Of a stretch of 35,673 nt of DNA, positions 17,201 to 22,852 are shown piece after piece. Under the pieces are notes generated by a model. It did not search any database. It was not told the origin of the DNA and worked only from the letters and a program-made list of their open reading frames with translations. The DNA comes from Gemmatimonadaceae bacterium (lineage in GTDB: Bacteria; Gemmatimonadota; Gemmatimonadetes; Gemmatimonadales; Gemmatimonadaceae): assembly GCA_017881585.1 (NCBI GenBank), contig JADGQS010000018.1, forward strand, positions 1 to 35,673. Reading direction: 5' to 3'. Position 1 is the first letter of the stretch. The number at the start of each line of letters is the position of its first letter. The position numbers and the translations under genes were made by a program.

Positions 17201-17499
17201 CGGCGATCGACACGACCGTGACGCCGGAACTGCGCGCCGAGGGTATGGCACGTGAAATGGTGAGCCGCATCCAGCGGCTCCGAAAGGACACGGGGCTCGC
17301 CGTGAGCGACCGGATCCGGCTGCAGATCGCCGGGCCCGACGCGCTGCGCGCGATCGCCGAGCAGCACCGGCAGTGGATCGCCGGAGAAGTGCTCGCCCGG
17401 GAGATGATTCTGACCGACGCTCTCTCGGCTGATCCATCGGCCATCGCCCTCGAGCTCGACGGCATGACCGCACACATTGCTCTCACACGGGACAGCTGA
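14233..17499 (+). CDS. ileS: Isoleucyl-tRNA synthetase, eukaryote-like (type 2)
   Basis: The 1088-residue class I synthetase has PPTANGRPGIHH at 57-68 (the GIHH form of the HIGH motif), the insertion-domain zinc-like CPRCGTSLSSHE and CWRCGTPLLYYARSSWF, and KMSKS at 639-643 in DANGQKMSKSRGN. The motif forms and the length above 1000 are those of the eukaryote-like IleS clade, known in many bacteria and often tolerant of mupirocin. The start at 14233 overlaps the PNP stop as TGATG; upstream in-frame codons lie inside PNP. Just before the KMSKS segment there is a Ser/Gly/Ala-rich insert containing a 12-bp tandem duplication (16054-16077). dksA-like and lspA follow directly. Confidence 0.95.
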   Translation: MAAGAGETVLRYRVLPPERAARELEEELLARWQSEDLFHQSLVAREGAPEFVFFEGPPTANGRPGIHHVFSRTLKDLFCRHRAMRGFHVSRKAGWDTHGLPVEIEVEKALGISGKQDIEKLGVEEFNRRCRESVWKYREEWEKLSARMGYWLDYTNPYVTYSNDYVESVWWALKTLYDKELLYQGHKILPYCPRCGTSLSSHEVAQGYEDTEDPSIYLALDLESAPGSVSSGRRRIVVWTTTPWTLLSNAALAVNPGLTYIEVRKNGRTDWTLLLAESRAIAVLGQEWRSKWEIVAKFSGSELAGMRYKRPLDWVPYAEGAHEVIVAEDFVSADDGSGVVHMSPAFGADDYMAGKKHGLAFLQPVNARGEFPADVPVVGGMGVKAAAPQIIEELKKRDVLWKAGTVHHPYPHCWRCGTPLLYYARSSWFVRTTAFKDEMIARNAAINWSPPDMGAGRFGMWLENNIDWAISRDRYWGTPLPVWVNDEDPSEVEVMGSYADLAARTGRALPDDFDPHKPFIDAYTWPAKSGTGTMRRATEVIDAWFDSGSMSFAQWHYPFENAELFRRHFPADFIAEGVDQTRGWFYSLLAIATGLGDDLVKGGVNPSAGSSAGSSANPLASPFRNVVVNDLVLDANGQKMSKSRGNTVEPMAVMERHGADAVRLFLVTASQVWKPRSFDEAVIRGTAGRFLVTLKNLYGFFAEYANFGWAPSPADPGRDDRPAIDRWVLSRLASAEAGANRLLDAFDATGAARVVMEFVDEDVSKWYVRSSRRRFWDARGTDSRAAFATLHEVLVATCRLLAPFAPFVTDWMHRELTGESVHVAPYVRPDPFAPKPDLDEAMREIRTLATLGRAAREAAGVNVRQPLARMVCVLPVHGPAVDALVQELVPLLAAELNVKSVEFASSADALVSLEAKPNFRALGQRWGKETPRAAAAVAALSSDTLRAFERGEPVIIGVDGTDHQLTAEEVTIHRRASGPLEVQEDGARFAAIDTTVTPELRAEGMAREMVSRIQRLRKDTGLAVSDRIRLQIAGPDALRAIAEQHRQWIAGEVLAREMILTDALSADPSAIALELDGMTAHIALTRDS
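16054..16077 (+). repeat. 12-bp tandem duplication inside ileS
   Basis: GCGGGGAGCTCC occurs twice head to tail (16054-16065 and 16066-16077), encoding AGSS repeated within NPSAGSSAGSSANPLASP. It lies in a non-conserved surface insert and keeps the frame, so it looks like recent slippage. Confidence 0.85.
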
Positions 17500-17501
17500 C
17501 G

Positions 17502-17921
17502 ATGGCGCCAACAGCGGACGGCGATAAGAAATTCAAGCCGATGGTCAAGAAGCAGATCGCGCACTTCGAGAAGCGGCTGCTCGAGGAACGCAAGCGCGTG
17601 CTCAAGGAACTGGGCCACTACGACGAGACCTTCGGCTCCACGCCGCAGGGCGCCGACGGCGACCTGTCGTCGTACTCGTTTCACATGGCCGACCAGGGCA
17701 CCGACGCCATGGAGCGCGAGAAGGCGTTTCTCTTCGCGAGCCAGGAGGGACGCTTCCTCTGGCACATCGACGAAGCGCTGCGCCGCCTCTACCGCGCACC
17801 CGAGACGTTCGGACGGTGTCACCAATGCGGCGGCGAGATCGGGTTCGATCGTCTCGACGCGCTGCCGCACGCCCGCTTCTGCATCGAGTGCAAGCAACGC
17901 GAAGAAGATGGCAAGAAGTAA
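17502..17921 (+). CDS. DksA/TraR-type zinc-finger transcription factor
   Basis: The 139-residue protein has a helical N-terminal half and a C4 zinc finger at the end: Cys106, Cys109, Cys127 and Cys130 (C-x2-C-x17-C-x2-C, with CHQCGGEI and FCIECKQ). The coiled-coil tip region reads HMADQGTDAMEREK, with acidic residues as in DksA family members. DksA proteins enter the RNA polymerase secondary channel and, with ppGpp, alter initiation at rRNA and biosynthetic promoters. This one is shorter at the N-terminus than E. coli DksA (151). It lies two bases after ileS and overlaps lspA by 14 bases. Confidence 0.85.
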   Translation: MAPTADGDKKFKPMVKKQIAHFEKRLLEERKRVLKELGHYDETFGSTPQGADGDLSSYSFHMADQGTDAMEREKAFLFASQEGRFLWHIDEALRRLYRAPETFGRCHQCGGEIGFDRLDALPHARFCIECKQREEDGKK

Positions 17922-18450
17922 CCCGAACCCGCGTCTCTTCTTCGGCGTGGCCGCGTCGGTGGTGCTCGCCGACGCGTTCACGAAGATCGTGGCGGTGGAC
18001 CGCTTGATGCCCTCGCGCATGCCGCGCGAAGTGCTCGGCGAAACGCTGCGCCTCACGCTCGTCTTCAATCCCGGCGCGGCGTTCGGCCTGCACCTCGGCC
18101 CGTGGTCGAGGTGGATCTTCACCGCGCTCTCGATCGGCGCGCTCGTCCTGTTGTGGGAGCTCTACCGCTCGACGCGCGCCGGCGACACGGTGCGCACGCT
18201 CGCGCTGTCGCTCGTCTGCGGCGGTGCGATCGGCAACCTGGTCGACCGCCTGAAGTCCGGACGCGGCGTGGTGGACTTCATCGACGTCGGAGTGGGCACG
18301 ATGCGGTGGCCGACGTTCAACGTGGCCGACATGGCCGTGAGCTGCGGCGCGGTGCTGCTGGCGATCGTACTCTGGAAGGAAGACGCGGCGGAGACCGCCG
18401 CGTCGGCTGTGGTGGCGGCGAGTGGATCGGACGCGGCGGTTCAGGGTTGA
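17908..18450 (+). CDS. lspA: Lipoprotein signal peptidase (signal peptidase II)
   Basis: The 180-residue integral membrane aspartyl protease has four hydrophobic segments and both catalytic blocks: GGAIGNLVDRLKSG with Asp113 and FNVADMAVS with Asp141, plus the conserved NPGAAFGL. It cleaves prolipoproteins ahead of the lipidated cysteine in the inner membrane. The ileS-lspA linkage is widespread; here a dksA-like gene sits between them. The start overlaps the dksA-like gene by 14 bases and the end overlaps the pseudouridine synthase by 29 bases. The Ala-rich tail after about residue 155 is not conserved. Confidence 0.95.
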   Translation: MARSNPNPRLFFGVAASVVLADAFTKIVAVDRLMPSRMPREVLGETLRLTLVFNPGAAFGLHLGPWSRWIFTALSIGALVLLWELYRSTRAGDTVRTLALSLVCGGAIGNLVDRLKSGRGVVDFIDVGVGTMRWPTFNVADMAVSCGAVLLAIVLWKEDAAETAASAVVAASGSDAAVQG

Positions 18451-19402
18451 GGGCGGCGACGCCGCGAGGCTGGACCTGCTCGTCGCGCGCCGTCTCGACC
18501 TCTCCCGTTCCCAGGCGGCCACGCTCATCGCGACGGGCGCGGTGCTCGTCGATGGACGCCGGCAAAAAGCGAGCTTCCGCGCCGAAGACGGCAACGAGGT
18601 AGTCGTCGAGCTTCCCGACGCATCGACGCGCACGGTCGCGGGCGAGGACATTCCCCTCTCGATCGTGTTCGAGGACGACGAGCTGCTCGTGGTCGACAAG
18701 CCGGCGGGCATGGTGGTGCATCCCGCGCCGGGGAACTGGACCGGCACGCTCGTGAACGCGCTGAAGGGGCGCGGCCAGTCGCTCGCCGAGGGCGCGACCG
18801 AGGAGCGCGCCGGGCTCGTGCATCGGCTCGACAAGGACACGTCGGGACTGATCGTCGTCGCGAAGACCGACCGCGCGCTCCGCGCACTCGGCAAGGCGAT
18901 CACGGAGCGCCGCGTCGCGCGGCGATACGCGGTGCTGAGCTGGGGCCACATCGAGAAGGACATGCTCAGCGTGGACCGGCCGATCGCGCGCGACCCGAAC
19001 GACCGCAAGCGCATGGCGATCGCACTCGCCGGGAGGGCCGCGCGCACCGATTTCTACCGGCTCGCGCGTTTCGAGACGAGCGACCTCCTGCGCGCGCACC
19101 TGCACTCGGGGCGCACGCACCAGATCCGCGTCCATCTCGCGTCGATCGGCCACCCCGTGGTCGGAGACGACACGTATGGCGGTGGCGGCGCCCGCCGGCT
19201 CATGGGATTGCCTCCGAAACGTCATTTCCTTCATGCGGCCTGGCTCGTCTTCAAGCACCCGGTGACGGGTGAATTGCTCGATTTCCGTTCGAAGTTGCCG
19301 GAAGACCTCCGGCAGTCGCTGATTTCAGCGTCGGAAATGGCAGATTTGATTGCCCACCCCGATCCGCTGGAGTACCTTGGCTTCTATAGAGTCGACGGCT
19401 GA
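18422..19402 (+). CDS. RluD/RluA-family rRNA pseudouridine synthase
   Basis: An N-terminal S4 RNA-binding domain (about 15-75) is followed by a RluA-type catalytic domain with the active-site HRLDKDTSG (Asp137), the start DDELLVVDKPAGMVVHPAPG and the late motif GRTHQIRVHLASIGHPVVGD. The S4 domain and lspA linkage are typical of RluD, which modifies helix 69 of 23S rRNA, but RluC cannot be excluded. The GTG at 18422 lies within the lspA 3' end. The following cheW gene starts inside or at the end of this gene, so the housekeeping and chemosensory genes are physically overlapping. Confidence 0.92.
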   Translation: MDRTRRFRVEGGDAARLDLLVARRLDLSRSQAATLIATGAVLVDGRRQKASFRAEDGNEVVVELPDASTRTVAGEDIPLSIVFEDDELLVVDKPAGMVVHPAPGNWTGTLVNALKGRGQSLAEGATEERAGLVHRLDKDTSGLIVVAKTDRALRALGKAITERRVARRYAVLSWGHIEKDMLSVDRPIARDPNDRKRMAIALAGRAARTDFYRLARFETSDLLRAHLHSGRTHQIRVHLASIGHPVVGDDTYGGGGARRLMGLPPKRHFLHAAWLVFKHPVTGELLDFRSKLPEDLRQSLISASEMADLIAHPDPLEYLGFYRVDG

Positions 19403-19838
19403 ATTGCAGGTTCGCCGCTTCCTGTTGTTCGGGGTGGCGGGACGGCTGTGTGCGTGCGATCTGGATGCAGTCCGGGAGATCGTCCCGGCGCGTGCGGCCA
19501 CGCGGTTGCCGGGGGCACCGGAATGGGTGCGCGGCCTGATCAACCTGCGCGGGACGCTCGTGACAGTGGTGGACCTCGCGGTCCGGTTCGGCTCTGCCGA
19601 CGGCGCCGCCGGTACGAGGTCGATCATCGTGGCGGAGGCGGCGGGGAAGACGTTCGGAATTGGCGTGGATGAAGTGCGAAACGTGCAGTCCGTAGCCGAA
19701 GACGCGCTCGAGGGAGTCGATGCGCAGCGCGCGGCGGGCGGCATCATCCGCGGATTGGCGCACGTGGGGATCGCGCGCGCGGAGACGGCACTCGTCGTCG
19801 ACGTGGCCGAGATCGTCAGGCAGGCGCTCGTCCTGTAG
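19377..19838 (+). CDS. cheW: CheW-like coupling protein (first cheW)
   Basis: The protein has a CheW fold: FLLFGVAGRLCACDLDAVRE, then WVRGLINLRGTLVTVVDLAV (the conserved INLRG..VPV-type segment), then IIVAEAAGKTFGIGVDEV and a terminal AEIVRQ helix. CheW links receptors to CheA in signalling arrays. No ATG or GTG suits the start. A TTG at 19377 follows GGAG by four bases and gives 153 residues; TTG codons at 19350 (162 residues) and 19404 (just after the rluD stop) are alternatives. Either way the gene is coupled to the upstream synthase. Separate CheW proteins lie at the far end of the operon. Confidence 0.85.
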   Translation: MASIESTAELQVRRFLLFGVAGRLCACDLDAVREIVPARAATRLPGAPEWVRGLINLRGTLVTVVDLAVRFGSADGAAGTRSIIVAEAAGKTFGIGVDEVRNVQSVAEDALEGVDAQRAAGGIIRGLAHVGIARAETALVVDVAEIVRQALVL

Positions 19839-19867
19839 GACTCGATCACTCTTTCCAGTGCGGGGGA

Positions 19868-20233
19868 ATGGTGGCTCCAACGGTGCTCATTTGCGATGAC
19901 GCGATCTTCATGCGAACGATGGTCAGCGACATCCTGCAGCAGGCCGGCTTCGAGGTCGTGGGTGAGGCCGAGACCGGCGCGCAGGCGGTGGAGCGCTACA
20001 AGCAGCTTCGCCCGGACCTCGTCACGATGGACATCGTGATGCCCGACATGGGCGGAATCGACGCGGTGCGTGAAATCACGAAGTTCGATCCGGACGCGAA
20101 AGTGCTCATGTGCAGCGCGATGGGCCAGCAGGCGCTCGTCGTCGAGGCGATCCAGGCGGGAGCCAAGGACTTCGTGGTCAAGCCATTCCAGCCGAGCCGC
20201 GTGCTGGAAGCCGTCCAGCGCGTGCTCGGCTGA
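19868..20233 (+). CDS. cheY: Chemotaxis response regulator CheY
   Basis: The 121-residue single receiver domain has the acidic pair Asp10-Asp11, phospho-acceptor Asp55 in TMDIVMPDM, switch Ser in CSAMGQQ and the conserved Lys in FVVKPFQPSRV. The SAMGQQ and KPFQPSRV segments are of the type seen in Thermotoga and Bacillus CheY rather than enterobacterial CheY, fitting the CheC/CheD partners nearby. A GGGGGA ribosome-binding site stands just upstream of the ATG. The output target is not a flagellar switch seen here; it may act on motility machinery elsewhere or on the MglA module. Confidence 0.92.
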   Translation: MVAPTVLICDDAIFMRTMVSDILQQAGFEVVGEAETGAQAVERYKQLRPDLVTMDIVMPDMGGIDAVREITKFDPDAKVLMCSAMGQQALVVEAIQAGAKDFVVKPFQPSRVLEAVQRVLG

Positions 20234-20276
20234 GCGCGCGACCGTCTCCCCGCCGAGCGTTCCGAGGCCGCAGACG

Positions 20277-22226
20277 ATGAGTCTCGATCCGTCGCGCTAC
20301 GCCGAGCTCTTCCGAACCGAGAGCCGCGAACAGCTGTCGGCGATCAACCGCGCGCTGCTGCTCCTCGAGCAGGGTGGTGATGCCGCGGAGCCGATCAGCG
20401 TGCTGTTCCGCGCCATGCACACGGTGAAGGGCATGAGCGCGACGATGGGGTACCACGCCGTCGCGGAGTTCGCACACGAACTCGAATCCGTGCTCGACCG
20501 CGTGCGCCGGGGCGACCAGCTGCTGGCGCCGGATCTCATGGACGCGCTGTTCGCGTCCGCCGACGCGCTCGAGACCGCCATCGACGAAGGGTCGGAGCAG
20601 GCGGGACAGACGCCCGCGATGGTCGCCGCGCTGCAGCGGCTCCGCGACGTCGCCGGCGGATCGTCGACGAGCGAGTTCCCGGGCGCGCCGACAAAGGAGA
20701 CGGGGGCGCTCGTGGAGGTCGCCGTCGCCGATCCGCTCGACGGCCCGGGCGTGATCGTGCGCGTTCGCCAGGCCGCGGACGCGATGCTCCCCGGCGTGCG
20801 CGCGTTCATGGCGGTACAGCGCGTACGCGCGCTCGGGGAAGTCGCGGCCGTGAACCCATCGCTGGACGCGCTGCAGGCGTCGGCCGTGCCGATATCGTTC
20901 GCCATGCGCGTGGTGACCACGGCGTCCGTCGACGAGATCGAGCACGCCGTGCGGTCCGCGGGCGACGTCGCGTTCGTCGAGGTGGACGTGTCCGGGCGCA
21001 CGCGCCGCGAGTCGCGATCGACGATCGCGGTCGTGGCCGAGGGCGAGGAAGTCACGCGCGCGTCGGCGCGTTCCACGCGGCACGTGCGCATCGACCTCGC
21101 GCGGCTCGACGCGCTGATGAACCTGATCGGCGAGCTCGTGATCACGCGCGGACGGCTGCTGCAGCTCACCGCGTCGAACCCCGATCCCGCGCTCGACGAA
21201 TCCATGCAGATGGCCGCGCGGCTCGTGTCGGACCTGCAGACGGAAATCATGACGATGCGCATGGTGCCCGTGTGGCAGGTGTTCGACCGCTTTCCGCGCC
21301 TCGTCCGCGACTCGGCACGCGCGCTGAACAAGGACGTGACCTTCGTCGTCGAGGGGAAGGAGATCGAGCTCGACCGCTCGCTGCTCGACGAAATCGGCGA
21401 GCCGATCGTGCACCTCCTGCGCAACGCGATCGGGCACGGCATCGAGTCGCCGGCGGAGCGGGCCGCCGCGGGGAAGCCGCGCGCGGGGCGCCTCGTGCTC
21501 AGCGCCGCGCGCGACCGCGCGGCCGTGCTGATCCGCGTGAGCGACGACGGCCGCGGCATCGACCGCCCGCGTGTGCTGGCGCGCGCCCGCGCGCTCGGAC
21601 TCGTGGACGAGGGCACGCGCGAGGTCGACGACGACGCGCTTTTCCGGCTGATCGCGCGGCCCGGACTCTCCACGGCCGAGCAGGTCTCGGATCTCTCGGG
21701 ACGCGGCGTGGGCATCGACGCGGTGCAGGTCAAGACGCGCGCGCTCGGCGGTTCGGTGGAGCTCAAGACCGTCGCCGGCGAGGGCACGACGATCACGATC
21801 CGGCTCCCCATCACGCTCGCGATCGTGCGCGCGCTGCTCGCGAGGTCGGGCACCGAGCGCTATGCGCTGCCGCTCACGCACGTGCGCGAAACGCTCGAGT
21901 ACGATCGCGATGTCGTGCAGCACGTGAAGGGAAAGCCCGTGCTCGTGCTGCGTGACGAGGTGCTGCCGCTGCTCGACCTGCGCGACGTGGTGCGGCAGCG
22001 CGCCGCACCGTTTGCCGGCGGCCCGAACCGCGAGATCGTGGTGATCGAGCGCGGCGACCGGAAGTCGGGGCTCGTGGTGGACGAGCTCATCGGACAGCAG
22101 GACATCGTGGTGAAGCAGTTCGACGCGGCGCGTGACGGCCTCGCGCTGTTCAGCGGTGCGACCATCCTCGCGGACGGCGCGCCGGCATTGATCATGGACG
22201 TGGGCAGTCTCTTCGAGGGGACCTGA
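20277..22226 (+). CDS. cheA: Chemotaxis histidine kinase CheA
   Basis: The 649-residue protein has the P1 Hpt domain with phospho-acceptor His48 in AMHTVKGMSAT, a middle region (about 150-255) in the place of P2, the dimerisation domain from about 275 with RIDLARLDALMNLIGELV, the HATPase domain with HLLRNAIGHGIES (379-391), VSDDGRGID and SGRGVGIDAV, and the C-terminal CheW-like P5 domain. It phosphorylates CheY and CheB. In the N-box the usual Asp (NAIDHG) is Gly386. The ATG at 20277 gives the P1 domain its normal start; longer in-frame extensions overlap cheY. The gene is three bases before cheC. Confidence 0.94.
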   Translation: MSLDPSRYAELFRTESREQLSAINRALLLLEQGGDAAEPISVLFRAMHTVKGMSATMGYHAVAEFAHELESVLDRVRRGDQLLAPDLMDALFASADALETAIDEGSEQAGQTPAMVAALQRLRDVAGGSSTSEFPGAPTKETGALVEVAVADPLDGPGVIVRVRQAADAMLPGVRAFMAVQRVRALGEVAAVNPSLDALQASAVPISFAMRVVTTASVDEIEHAVRSAGDVAFVEVDVSGRTRRESRSTIAVVAEGEEVTRASARSTRHVRIDLARLDALMNLIGELVITRGRLLQLTASNPDPALDESMQMAARLVSDLQTEIMTMRMVPVWQVFDRFPRLVRDSARALNKDVTFVVEGKEIELDRSLLDEIGEPIVHLLRNAIGHGIESPAERAAAGKPRAGRLVLSAARDRAAVLIRVSDDGRGIDRPRVLARARALGLVDEGTREVDDDALFRLIARPGLSTAEQVSDLSGRGVGIDAVQVKTRALGGSVELKTVAGEGTTITIRLPITLAIVRALLARSGTERYALPLTHVRETLEYDRDVVQHVKGKPVLVLRDEVLPLLDLRDVVRQRAAPFAGGPNREIVVIERGDRKSGLVVDELIGQQDIVVKQFDAARDGLALFSGATILADGAPALIMDVGSLFEGT

Positions 22227-22229
22227 GCC

Positions 22230-22844
22230 GTGGACGACATTCGCAAACTCAAGGCGCTTCAGCTCGACGCCCTGCGCGAGGTGGCGAACATCGGCGCGGG
22301 TCACGCCGCGACCGCGCTTTCGCAGATGACGGGCCAGACGATCATGATCAGCGTGCCGCAGATCAACATCGCGCCGCTCGAGGACATTCCGAACCAGGTC
22401 GGCTCCCACGAGGAGCCGGTGGCCGCCGTGCTCATGAAGATCCTCGGCGACCTCACCGGCCTCGCGCTGCTCGTGTTCACGCAGCCCACCGCGCTGCGCG
22501 TGGCGGGCCTCATGATGAAGAAGGAGAACCTGACGGAACTCGACGAGATCGGGCAGTCGGCGCTGCGCGAGGCGGGGAACATCCTGAGTGCCGCGTATCT
22601 CAACGCGCTCAGCGAGTTCATGGGGATGATCCTGCTGCCGTCGCCGCCGTCGCTGGCGATCGACCTGTCCGACGCCGTGATGAGCGCGACGTTCCTCGAG
22701 GTCGCGCAGGGCGCCGACTACGCCTTCTGCGTCGAGACCGAGTTCCAGTTGAAGGAGCTCAACGAGACGTTGCGCGGGTTCTTCTTGCTGCTTCCCGACC
22801 TCGGCAGCCTCACCGCCATCCTCCGCGCGATTCGCGTGGGCTGA
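22230..22844 (+). CDS. cheC: CheY-P phosphatase CheC
   Basis: The 204-residue protein carries both CheC active sites of the D/S-x3-E-x2-N type: Asp13-Glu17-Asn20 in DALREVANIGAGHAATAL, and Ser110-Glu114-Asn117 in SALREAGNILSAAYLNAL. CheC dephosphorylates CheY-P and in Bacillus and Thermotoga binds CheD, linking the output to receptor deamidation. A cheD gene lies further down the same operon, so this feedback loop is likely to operate here. The GTG at 22230 follows the cheA stop by three bases and places the first helix correctly. Confidence 0.93.
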   Translation: MDDIRKLKALQLDALREVANIGAGHAATALSQMTGQTIMISVPQINIAPLEDIPNQVGSHEEPVAAVLMKILGDLTGLALLVFTQPTALRVAGLMMKKENLTELDEIGQSALREAGNILSAAYLNALSEFMGMILLPSPPSLAIDLSDAVMSATFLEVAQGADYAFCVETEFQLKELNETLRGFFLLLPDLGSLTAILRAIRVG

Positions 22845-22852
22845 TCGACGCC

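Noticed and set aside
20178-22409. Minus-strand frame of 743 codons opposite cheA
   Set aside because: It shows no family motifs and extreme Arg/His content; cheA on the other strand has every expected domain.
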